Below, piece by piece: positions 55,394 to 64,000 of a DNA stretch of 64,000 nucleotides. The stretch is from Uranotaenia lowii. Taxonomy: Eukaryota; Arthropoda; Insecta; Diptera; Culicidae. The number at the start of each line of letters is the position of its first letter. The stretch's first letter is position 1. The DNA is taken from NCBI RefSeq assembly GCF_029784155.1, contig NC_073692.1:273359827-273423826 (forward strand), in the 5' to 3' direction. The notes beneath the pieces were generated by a model. That model worked only from the letters and a program-made list of their open reading frames with translations. It ran no database searches and was not told the DNA's origin. The position numbers were made by a program, and so were the translations under genes.

Positions 55394-55530
55394 TCCGCGG
55401 GTCGTCAGAAGTCGCCGAGAAATTAGAGCGAAAAAGAAACGTTATAGTTGCCGCCAGAAGTGAAGAGGAGAAAAATTTTCATAATCGTGGCCATCTTTCA
55501 CGTCGAGTTAAAAAAGTACAGATGGCTTGA
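55394..55530 (+). other. Possible host exon (low confidence)
   Basis: A strong acceptor-like sequence, TTTTTTTCCTTGCCAG, ends at 55393. It is followed by an open frame of 44 codons, including SSEVAEKLERKRNVIVAARS and a stop TGA at 55528-55530. The charged composition is not that of nearby repeats. No homology was recognised, and linkage to the exons downstream is not shown. Confidence 0.25.
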
Positions 55531-55675
55531 AGCTTTTATGTGTTGCAAATTTGTTTGTAAACCCGATATTAATTCCCGAAATAGATTTTGTTGGTTGTGC
55601 GCGGGATCTATGCACTTGTAGGTCTAGTTAGAGTTTGTCATCAGTAACATTTGTTAAACGATTTTGTATTTGCAG

Positions 55676-55742
55676 GAAAAGTTTTAGACGCTAGTGATAG
55701 ATCGCCGATTTCTGTCGATCAGATCGCAGAACTAATATTACG
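55676..55742 (+). CDS. Candidate internal exon of an unidentified host gene
   Basis: TTTTGTATTTGCAG precedes and GTAAAA follows. The only open frame reads KVLDASDRSPISVDQIAELI-LR. The intron that follows is, once a MITE is removed, only 57 bp (GTAAAACTTATAG ... TTGTTTACAG), a normal size for flies. Splicing to the next candidate exon does not keep the best frames of both (phase 2 into phase 0), so either a one-base lesion or a different splice site is involved. The protein family was not recognised. Confidence 0.4.
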
Positions 55743-55781
55743 GTAAAACTTATAGATTTGCTTCGAACGATTGGGATATAA

Positions 55782-56498
55782 CCAACCCCCTGGCAACTTG
55801 ACAGTTCGGTCGAGTTTCGTGTGTCTGTTTCAAAATCGCAGATGTCGCATGAGTGCCGCTTGTTTACATACTTTTTGAGTCATGCATATGGAAAGGACAC
55901 ACAATTAAATGTGGTGCGAATCAGGCAAATTCATAACTTTCGAATGAATAAAAAAAAGTTTTAACCGAAATTGTTATTCTTATTCAATATTCTACCGATT
56001 TATATATTGTGTAGGAAGAGTATTTCTATAAAATGGCAAAAGTTCTGCTATAATGTGATTGTTTTGTCATTTTAAAATTTTCATATGCATCGCAGCTTAT
56101 GGCAATCACTTAATGATTGATGCTGATGCATTTATTGTGCTTGAGTGTCTTCAACAGTTTCGGTGGATAGTAAACTTGTCCCAAAAATCTGCCAGATATC
56201 AGTAATTTATTTAAAGCAGCCCAGAACTTTTATACCTTATGTAGGACACAAAAATTACCGCTCTACTCGTTTTCTTGGACTAAACTTTTGAAAACAGGTT
56301 CACCGCACATAAAACATAGCTAAAAGTTCCAAATTCAAAACTTTTTTTTAGTTATTGAATCAGTTACAGAAAACATATTTCAATATGCATCCTTCCGACA
56401 TGTTATGTAGCTCGATTTTGGATTTGACAGAACCAGAGAACCAGAAAAAACTGGCACACGCGATTTGTATGGGAAACGTCAAGTTGCCAGGGGGTTGG
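55782..56498. mobile_element. 717 bp MITE with 21 bp perfect TIRs, in a candidate intron
   Basis: The ends are exact inverses for 21 bp, starting CCAACCCCCTGGCAACTTGA. ATATAA flanks both sides (55776-55781 and 56499-56504); the duplication may be 8 bp (GGATATAA) if the terminal GG is counted with the flank. The interior has no transposase; a 104-codon minus frame (56674-56360) crosses its right edge and is not element-specific. The superfamily is unresolved. Confidence 0.85.
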
Positions 56499-56522
56499 AT
56501 ATAATCAAGAACTTGTTTACAG

Positions 56523-56599
56523 GGAATTCTTTTTAACGCTGATAAGAACCAGTTGTCAGTAAGGGAAGAGTTGATGCGTATAGGGTCACTGATTTGTGA
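56523..56599 (+). CDS. Candidate internal exon of the same unidentified gene
   Basis: After CTTGTTTACAG the frame reads GILFNADKNQLSVREELMRI-GSLIC. Using the GTAACA donor at 56600 rather than the stronger-looking GTGAGT at 56596 leaves a phase that joins in frame to the next candidate exon. A 61 bp intron ending TTTTGTCTTATAG separates them. The predicted peptide looks like folded globular protein and not like any repeat in the window. Identity unknown. Confidence 0.4.
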
Positions 56600-56660
56600 G
56601 TAACATAACCAAACTTTATTTTGAACATAATGTTGACTAACGCGCAATTTTGTCTTATAG

Positions 56661-56778
56661 ATTTGAAGCATCAAAACATCTTTATCATCACAACAAAAAT
56701 ATTGCTATCAAAGCCTGTGAACCTCTTTTATTACCACCCTGCTGTCAACAATTCCCTTTAGTTCCCGTTTTTAAATAA
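56661..56778 (+). CDS. Candidate terminal exon, running into a repeat
   Basis: From TCTTATAG the frame gives FEASKHLYHHNKNIAIKACE, then PLLLPPCCQQF, and ends PLVPVFK-stop (TAA 56776-56778). The last residues from about 56755 fall in an inverted repeat arm shared with 58140-58165. The natural 3' end of the gene may therefore have been replaced or truncated by a repeat. No family was recognised. Confidence 0.38.
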
Positions 56779-57006
56779 GAATTGAGGGGAATATTTCGAT
56801 TGCTTTGATTCAGCCAAATTTTCACTTTTTAACTTCAGCAATGGCTCCTTAGTATCTACCCATTTTTCATCACATTCGTAAAAATCAGGCCAAATCAGGC
56901 ATATTTTCCAAAATCAGGGAAATTCAATGGCTTATCAGATTGTCAGGTTGAGCCTTAAAAAATCAGGCAAATCCTGCAAAATCAGGCACACTGGCATCTC
57001 TGGCTG
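56755..57006 (-). repeat. Left arm of an inverted repeat pair (GCCTGATTTT family)
   Basis: Its reverse complement begins CCAGAGATGCCAGTGTGCCT and matches 57908-58165 over about 250 bp, sharing GTGATGAAAAATGGGTA, CTGATAAGCCAT and TTTCCCTGATTTT boxes. The pair is arranged head to head around a separate MITE. Confidence 0.8.
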
Positions 57007-57098
57007 GGCGCACGAAAATTCATACGGGTGTGAGAGAAAGAGAGAAGAGGGTAAAATAGGAGATGACTATATAAAACTGGTTGGAGGTTTACGCTAGC

Positions 57099-57816
57099 AT
57101 AGGGACGCCATACGTACTTTTTCAAGAGTACATGTACTCTTTTTCGATCGAAAAATGAGCGTACTCTTCTTTTTGTAAAATTCTACCAAATTTATTCTTT
57201 TTTGTTGGTGAAAGGAAATAAATTAAATTTTCTCAAATAAATTAACTTATTTCTTCCAATACATGAAGATTGTATTCTTATAAATGCAAAAAAAAAAAAA
57301 CAACTTTTTATGCACTCGTTGTACAACACTTCAGTTTTGCTACTTTTTTGAATGTTTCAAAGAATGGATTCCTATGTGAGAAATAACGAGTACATTAACG
57401 ATTTCAATCTGTATTTTTCGATCAAAATTAGCGCCTTGAAATATGCAATGAACTCCGGAACAGTAGGCAGTATTCATGGCAACAACTTACTTAAAAGCAT
57501 AGTGCACAAGTCAAAAGCGAAAGAATCAGCAATAATGTATTTTAAGAGTGAAAAAATACGTCTCTAAAGTCTGTTTTAAAAATGCAGTTTTTTTTATCAA
57601 CATTGTTGTGCTTTCTTAGTATAAAATCGAAAACTTTGAACATACAACTTGAAATACTGAGCAATTGTCAATTAAGTCACATATCTTGCAAAAAATTTGC
57701 GCAATTTGAATGACATAAAACATAAAGGTTTTATATAAATGGCGTTCGTCTTTATAATTTTAAAAATAAATCTCAATGTACTCTTTTTTTGGCGTTGCAG
57801 CATATGGTAACCCTAT
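57099..57816. mobile_element. 718 bp MITE with ATAGGG...CCATA ends
   Basis: The left end reads ATAGGGACGCCATACGTACT and the right end, inward, ATAGGGTTACCATATGCTGC; both then reach AGAGTACAT. GCTAGC stands outside both ends (57093-57098 and 57817-57822). Because GCTAGC is its own reverse complement, it may be a 6 bp duplication or part of the TIR. A 71-codon frame (57352-57567) has no domain. Confidence 0.7.
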
Positions 57817-57907
57817 GCTAGCGTGCGTTCTGAATATGTACATTGCAATAAATGCGCTCCTTACAAATATATTGTGGCATTAGTCACCTTATGGTGGCAG
57901 TTTTATA

Positions 57908-58165
57908 TTCAACCAAAGATGCCAATATGCCTGATTTTTCAAGATTTTCCTGATTTTTCGAGGCTCAGCATGACAACCTGATAAGCCATAGATTTCCCTG
58001 ATTTTGCCTGATTTCTGCGAATGTGATGAAAAATGGGTATTAAGCAACTGGATTAGGTACTAGGTTTTAGGTGCTGAAGTGAAAAAGTTAAATTGTGGCT
58101 GAAACAAACCAATCGAAAGATTCTTTTTAATTCATATTTAAAAAAGGGAATCAAAGGAAATCTCA
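57908..58165 (+). repeat. Right arm of the inverted repeat pair (GCCTGATTTT family)
   Basis: The inverse of 56755-57006; starts AAAGATGCCAATATGCCTGA. The box order (GxTGCCA then repeated CCTGATTTT) resembles the small fold-back in the 7 kb unit at 33515-33850. Confidence 0.8.
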
Positions 58166-58186
58166 ATCAAGAAATCAAAAAAAAAT

Positions 58187-58450
58187 AATGCGAAAAACAA
58201 ATGAATTGGAATAAATTGCACGAAAGCTTGTATGCAACAAAGTTACATAGAATATCATTGCACAAAACCTAAACACAAGTTATTTTTTATCGAAAAATTC
58301 AATAAAATCAAGAATACAAAAGGTGGAATAACTTCCATCTTCTAAAATTTGTTTTTTTTCGTCTTGTAATCTTTTGGAATCTTGAATTTTTTTTTCGAAA
58401 TTTACATTAAATACTTCAAACTTTATTTATTTCCCCCTTCGGAGTTTTGA
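58187..58450. repeat. Partial copy of segment B outside the 7 kb duplication
   Basis: AATGCGAAAAACAAATGAAT, AATAAATTGCACGAAAGCTT, AATAAAATCAAGAATACAAA and CTTTATTTATTTCCCCCTTC follow in the same order as in 29270-29530 and 32800-33060, with clear divergence. Segment B is thus a dispersed family, not something created by the duplication. Confidence 0.8.
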
Positions 58451-58591
58451 AAATTTCGAAGAAGGGGAGGGGGGTCTTACAAAGATCGAATATTCTTGAA
58501 AAATTTGCCAAATAGAACAAATTAAAAACCTGTTATCTTAAAATTAAGAAAAAAAATTTTTTGAGTTATTGAACTTCGTTTAAAAACTTAA

Positions 58592-61500
58592 ACTTACTTA
58601 CTTAACTTAATGATCCCGTGCCGATCCTCTGGTGCATAGGGCCGTGGTAAAAGACCTCCACTGTTGACGATCCGGAGCCAGCGTCTTCACCTGGTCCCAG
58701 TCAAGATTTTCGTCGACAGTTCGGATTTCAGCAGCTAGGCTTCGCCGCCACGAGTTTCTGGGTCTGCCTCTTCTTCGTTGTCCTTCTGGATTCCAGTCTA
58801 GCGCCTCCCTGCAAATCTCGTTTTCATCTTTTCGTAGCGTGTGCCCAATCCATCTCCACTTACGTTCCCGAATCTCGATTTCTAGCGGCCTTTGATGACA
58901 CCGGCGATGTAGTTCCTCATTCGAGATCCAGTTGCCAGGCCACCAAGCGCGGATGGTATTCCGCAGGCAGCGGTTTACAAATACTTGCAGTTTTCGCGTC
59001 GTTACCGCATATGTGCACCAAGTTTCGCACCCGCACAATAATACGGATTTGACGTTTGAGTTGAAGATTCGGATTTTCGTTCGAAGAGAGATCTAGCGTG
59101 ACCGCCAGATGTTTTGGTGACTCGCAAATGCAAAACGGGCCTTTCTGATCCGGGTTTCGATGTCTTTCCTGGTACCACCATCAGGCGTTATCTGGCTACC
59201 AAGATACTGGAAGCACTCCACTCTCTCAACTTGTTGCCCAGCTACCATGAAACTGGAGGGATTTCCTGTGTTGATCTCCATCGACTTGGTCTTTCCGATA
59301 TTGACTTTGAGACCTGCTGCCTTGGAACTCTCGGTGAGGTCGTCGAGTTTGCTCTGCATGTCCGGTTGTGTTTGGGCGAGCAAAACAATATCGTCTGCCA
59401 GGTCAAGGTCGTTCAGTTGCTCCTTTGTTAAAGGATTCCACGGCAATCCTCGGTTCGGTGCACAGTCAATCGATCCAGTCAGAATCTCATCCATTAGGAT
59501 GAGAAAAAGTAGCGGTGATAAGATACATCCATGTCTCACTCCAGCAGTTACCGGGATTGGTTCGGACAAGACACCGTCGTGCAAGACCTTGCACGAAAAT
59601 GCCTCGTATTGTGCCTCGATGAGATGGACTAGTTTCTCTGGTACTCCTCTTTGCCTTAGAGCCGCCCAGATGTTTTCATGGTTAAGTCGGTCGAATGCTT
59701 TTTCGAAATCAACGAACACCAGCAGAAGAGAGTCCTGGAATTCGTTGATTTGTTCCAGTATGATTCGTAGCGTTGTGATGTGGTTCACACATGATCGTCC
59801 GGATCGGAATCCAGCTTGTTGCCGTCGGAGTGTAGCGTCGATTTTCTCCTGGATCCTGTTCAGGATCACTTTGCAGAGTACTTTGAGGGTTGTACGATCA
59901 ACGTTATGCCTCGCCAGTTACCGCACTCTGTCAGGTCTCCTTTCTTCGGGACCTTTACGAGGATACCCTGCATCCAGTCGGCCGGGAATATTGCAGTATC
60001 CCAGATGTCAGCGAAAAGACGGTGCAACATTTGTGCTGACAGGGCAGGGTCGGCTTTCAGCATTTCAGCAGGAATGCAATCGATTCCAGGCGCTTTGTTG
60101 GATTTCATGTTTTTGATTGCCGCTTCTATTTCAGCCAGCGACGGCGCTTCCGAGTTCACGCCATTTATGCGACTTACTGTTGGCGCCTCTAGCTGCGGAT
60201 TCGGACTCGGAAGAGTTGTTCGAAGTGCTCAGTCCATCGTTTGAGCTGATCTGTTCGATCGGTCAATAACTGACCTGCTCGGTCTTTCAGCGGCATTCTT
60301 GCATTAGTCCTTGCACCACTGAGGTGGCGAGAAATGTCATAAAGTAATCGGATTGGTGGATCTCCATTGGCGGCGGCTCTTTCTCCCTCTTCGGCTAGGG
60401 ATTTTGTCCAGGCGCTCTTGTCTCGTCTACAAGCTCGTTTAACTGCCTTTTCCAGCTCCGAATAACGTAAGCGGGCGGCTGCTTTGGCGGACCCGGTACA
60501 TGCCTGCTCAATTCCGACTTTCGCCTTTCTCCGATCCTCGACCATCCTCCAAGTTTCATCCGACATCCATTCACTTCTTCTTCCACGAACTTTACCGAGA
60601 GTACCATGACTCGTCGTGATAAAGGCATTCTTGATTCCACACCACTGTTCTTCGACTGTTCCGTCTGTCCGCAACTCCGAGGCTCGGGATTCTTGCTGTT
60701 CAACGTATGCCCTTTTCACCTCTGGATTCTCCAACCGGCGGACGTCGTATCGACACCCAACTTTCTCCTCGCGCCGTTGGACACGCGCAACTCTCAGTCG
60801 TATTTCGTCAAGGACGAGGTGATGGTCAGATGCAATGTCTGCGCTTCTTCTCCATTTTCGGCTGATGCAAATGTGGTCGATTTGATTTTATGTTCGGCCA
60901 TCTCGGGATACCCAAGTGACCTTATGTGCTGGTCGATGGGGGAAGAGCGATCCACCGATCATCATGTTGTTATTGCCACAAAATTCTACAAACAGCTCTC
61001 CGTTTTCGCTCATCTGTCCTAGGCCATGGCGCCCCATGATGCGCTCAAGGTCCTGATTGTCGGAGCCAATCTTTGCGTTGAAGTCGCCCAAATGGATTTG
61101 AATGTCACCCTTCGGAATTTTCTCTACCACGCTGTTCAGTTGACTGTAAAACTGCTCTTTCTCCTGCAAATCGGCAACGTCAGTTGGTGCATAACACTGG
61201 ACCATTGTAAGGTTTCTAACCCGTGTTCTAAATCTGGCTACGATTATTCTTTCGTTTATCGGTTCCCATCTAATGAGGGCCGCGTAGGCCTGCGGGCTTA
61301 ACAGGAAACCAACTCTCCGTTCCCGAGTAGCATGTTCTCCTCGTATGCCAGAGTAAAGCAATACTTGCCCGGACTGTGTCTTGTGTTCTCCAGTGTTAGG
61401 CCAACGGACTTCGCTCAGTCCCAGAATTTCAAGTTTGAGGCGGCTAGCCTCTCTAGCAAGTTGTTCCAGTTTGCCTTGTTGGGCAAGGGTTAAAACATTC

Positions 61501-61970
61501 CAAGTTCCAATTCGTGTCCGTGTTTTCATGCTAAAAGTCGTCGCCAAAGTTCCAGGTCGGTCATTTCTTTCGGAATCTGTAACAATTTCAAGTCGGGAAC
61601 AGTAGGTTGTTAGCCTAAAGTCCCTATCCCGCGATGGGGCTGCCATCTTGGACGTAGCTGGCGGGAGCCGCATTTCATAAATTCAGCCGCTCGCTGCGAG
61701 ACAGACGATGTTTGAGCCGCCCTGACCTGAAAAACAGACGCTCGGTTGTTGTTGCACGCCGCCCCTGACCTGGGGACCAGACGCGTGCGGCCACCTTCTC
61801 AGTCTGCATGCGACCAAAGCATCCACCGGGGTTGGGTACCCGATCTCCGCTTAGGTTACTCGCATCCCAGCCGGTACCACGGGGGGGTAGAGATAGGAGT
61901 ATTGAATAAGAGGTGATATGACCACTATGGGGTCTCGTGTTGCACATTATCCACCATTTACCAGCCAAAC
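58592..61970 (-). mobile_element. RTE-clade LINE, nearly full length
   Basis: About 3.4 kb on the minus strand: a leader (61970-61674) with CCCAACCCCGGTGGATGCTT and GGTGGCCGCACGCGTCTGGT, an apurinic endonuclease, a linker, RT and a C-terminal domain, ending GGATCGGCACGGGATCATTA followed by (AAGT)n. The same 3' end occurs at 20598. No target duplication was identified. Four lesions break the single long frame. The clade is inferred from the endonuclease wording and from the short tandem 3' tail. Confidence 0.9.
58607..61673 (-). pseudogene. RTE endonuclease-reverse transcriptase polyprotein with four lesions
   Basis: The start at 61673 leads into RTRIGTWNVLTLAQQGKLEQ, LGLSEVRWPN (catalytic Glu), VQCYAPT and HLGDFNAKIGSD. 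A TAA (60888-60890) replaces one sense codon after SRDGRT, and the same frame resumes through NQIDHICIS and a basic linker to 60189. Frameshifts near 60185 and 59880 flank NKAPGIDCIPAEMLKADP. RT continues with QQAGFRSGRSCVNHI, VFVDFEKAFDRLNH, VRHGCILSPLLFLILMDEIL and the catalytic DLADDIVLLAQ (Leu where many RTEs have Phe or Tyr). A TAG (59093-59095) precedes CGCETWCTYAVTTRKLQVFV and [20 protein letters not shown]. The enzyme would nick target DNA and copy its RNA there. The long plus-strand frame at 59160-60116 is a shadow. Confidence 0.92.
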
Positions 61971-62197
61971 AATCACTTTAAATGTTTTTCACATGGAAAA
62001 ATTAAATTAAAAATACACATTTGAATACGTCAATCGTTAGATCATAAAACGAACTTTATTAAATATTTTCAAAGCAATAGTAAATCCGCATTTAGGATTT
62101 CCAAAATGTATGTTATGGGTTCATCTAATCCCTGGCATCCAAAAAGCTTCTGAATTGTTTTTGATCATTCCTTAGCACGAGATAACTAATATTTATA
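61971..62197. other. Unassigned flank of the RTE element
   Basis: AT-rich; nothing recognised. Confidence 0.4.
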
Positions 62198-63247
62198 TAG
62201 GTGAGTGCTCCTACTTTGGACCTAGAGCCTACTTTAGTCCTAAAATGTCGAAAATTATAAATAATTCTTTTTGCTGGCATAGAATTAATATATTTCTAGG
62301 CACACAATGAACTCTTATTCTTCCTGAACCCAACCATACCGTTTTTTGACATTAAAAGCCTTTCTGATTGAATTTTCAACGTTTTTAAAAATGTACCCCC
62401 TCATTAGTAGTAAATCAGACAGCTCATTTAGTGGGGCGCGTTTTAAAAAAATAGAGTGTTTAAGAAAAAATTACAATTTTTTACTGTCCAAGCCAAAGTT
62501 TAAAGGAAAATTACTTTCAATGTGAAGAATATGAACCATCCTACCAATTTTTCTTAAGATTCATGAAAATCAATGGAAAACTCGGAAAATTTGCAACGGG
62601 TCCAAATATAGGAAACTTTCGACTTTGATGTTCCATGTTTAGACCTAACATCACCAAAACTTTGTATCAATACCAACAAATAAACAAAGGTGCAAATTTT
62701 TGATTGAGGCATAATTCTGAACCAATATTTGAATATTTCTAACAGTTTTTGCCAGCTTAACGCACATAAACTACAAGTAAGTAGACACAAATAAGCTTCA
62801 GCTATTGTTCTGCTGATAGAGCTGACGGGGAATGAAAGTGTTTGTGATATTCATAACTGAAATTCAAGTTTTTTTTAATGTTAAAAAGCTGAAATACTTT
62901 TGTATGATAATAATTGATTGAAGATTACATTTTCAATAAATTTGTTTATTTATTTTCGAAAAATCATATTTTTATATAAATTTTAGTTTTAGATCCATTT
63001 AAAGGAACCGGTCCAGTACCAAAATAGGAACAGTAGGTTCAATGTTGGAACTTTGGATCATCCATAATTTTGCAAATCTCTCAATAACGGCGAAACCTAT
63101 GTTGAAAATTTTCATTGAAACTTGCAATTAAGATCATGACTTATAAATGAATTCCCTAAAGGATATAAATTTCCCATCCATTTTTGAGAAAATCATGATT
63201 CTTTAAAAACACCGCTTAAAGGGTCTAAAGTAGGGCAACTAACCCTA
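62198..63247. mobile_element. MITE-like element with CCTACTTTGGACC ends, about 1.05 kb
   Basis: The left reads TAGGTGAGTGCTCCTACTTTGGACC and the right, inward, TAGGGTTAGTTGCCCTACTTTAGACC: imperfect inverted ends of about 25 bp. Related words (CTACTTTAGTCC, GGTCCAAATATAGG, AACTTTGGATCA) recur inside. There is no coding frame beyond 78 codons without domain. TA-rich flanks prevent a firm duplication call. Confidence 0.6.
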
Positions 63248-64000
63248 ATAACTGTTATTAATACAATAATCGCCTGAAGATCTTTAATCTTAAAATTAGA
63301 AAACTGCGCCTTTGAGCATGCAATGACAATAGGGGAGTGGACTAACTTTTAGAATACTTTTTGTCTGACAGTTATAAACTGTGAAATGAGAACTTAAATG
63401 GTGAAAAATAGTCAACGGGCCGTTTATCTTCAGATTTTAGTTGATTTTTTCAAAGGGTTAGGGCAAACTGAACAAAGGGTAAAGTCTCCTAAAACATCAA
63501 AAATATCACAATTTTTTCGTCTTACGAAAATGCTTCTAGCTCAACTACGGGTTCATATATCGTTCAAACTTTTGGAGCATATGTACTTGAAGTTACGAGC
63601 TGTTCGAAAATGCAAAAGACGGCGAGTTACTAAATATTTCCAAATAGATATGATGAAAATAAGAAAATGGGATCAAATACCCCCATCCTTCCCTGTCTAT
63701 AAAATTTTTGAAAAATGTTGAACCCCTTAACTAATGTACGAAAACTAACTTTTCCGAATTCAAGCATTACTGGCATATAAGGTTAAAAATCCTAATGAAA
63801 CTGAACATTCTGAACATTCAATTTTTCAATGGAGGGTAAGAAAAAATATTTTCCAAAAAAAATATGCAAACGTATCAAACAAAGTTGTTGAACCCTTTCG
63901 TCTTTAGCTATTTTGAAGTCAACGTGGTCGTTTGAGTCTAGCGTGTCTACAATAAACCACATTACATTACGACGTACCGAGCTATTTCAGCCCTCCACAC
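63248..64000. other. Unassigned right edge
   Basis: A 107-codon plus-strand frame (63398-63721) is basic (KMLLAQLRVHISFKLLEHMY, RKCKRRRVTKYFQ) and has no domain I recognise. The surroundings are AT-rich and similar in base composition, so I do not call a gene. The last 60 bp have no feature. Confidence 0.3.

Noticed and set aside
59160..60116. 318-codon plus-strand open frame
   Set aside because: It is antisense to the RTE reverse transcriptase, which has clear RT motifs on the minus strand; the plus frame has no domain.
63398..63721. 107-codon plus-strand frame near the right edge
   Set aside because: Unremarkable basic peptide in AT-rich DNA with no homologue recognised; composition does not differ from the surroundings.

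Overview
This is a window of non-bacterial, insect-type genomic DNA. It is AT-rich and gene-poor, and most of it is transposable elements, their relics, and minisatellites. The repertoire points to a mosquito or a close nematoceran fly: an IS630-Tc1-mariner DD37E element with its terminal repeats, a mag-clade Ty3/gypsy element, BEL/Pao, RTE, CR1/L2-like and jockey-like LINEs, several hAT-like MITEs, and the GGGGAGAGTGGGG and AGACTGCCCC repeat families. The host assignment is an inference from repeat families; no complete conserved host gene was recognised. No rRNA, tRNA or CRISPR array was found.

Layout. 591-3183: a tandem repeat of about 150 bp units, interrupted by a 956 bp hAT-like element and a 102 bp PIF/Harbinger-like MITE, ending in (GACA)n. 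3921-5640: a mariner relic split by a 1291 bp DD37E element with 28 bp perfect inverted ends. 5640-7740: a dead CR1/L2-like LINE. 7800-10676: a minus-strand DD37E relic split by a LINE with a target duplication of about 78 bp; that LINE carries a 387 bp hAT MITE. 10677-14098: AT-rich sequence and a partial GGGGAGAGTGGGG element. 14099-21253: a second copy of the 150 bp repeat, invaded by a BEL/Pao pol fragment fused to an RTE 3' tail; the BEL piece is itself split by a 3530 bp long-TIR element that holds another GGGGAGAGTGGGG copy. 21254-25430: no gene seen. 25430-27660: a minus-strand CR1-like LINE.

28048-42032: a nearly exact tandem duplication with a 6993 bp unit (the only difference noticed is one base in a poly-T). 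The unit is a mosaic of repeat segments, hairpins and a (TTGACAAAA)n array that folds back on itself. 42215-43318: a palindromic heptanucleotide array. 43846-44922: a fold-back element. 45841-50756: a recently inserted gypsy (mag-like) element with 173 bp LTRs, sitting in a jockey-like relic. 51559-51636: a candidate signal-peptide exon on the minus strand. 52198-52950: another heptanucleotide array. 53752-54957: a palindromic 15 bp minisatellite bounded by a 9 bp target duplication. 55394-56778: traces of a possible plus-strand host gene, with a MITE in one intron. 56755-58450: further MITEs and repeat segments. 58592-61970: an almost full-length RTE LINE on the minus strand. 62198-63247: a noncoding MITE-like element.

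The genes do not form a pathway. The biology is a record of nested insertions whose order can be read from intact target duplications. The recurring oddity is that minisatellite arrays here are mostly arranged as head-to-head inverted halves, and at least one of them behaves like a transposed fold-back element.
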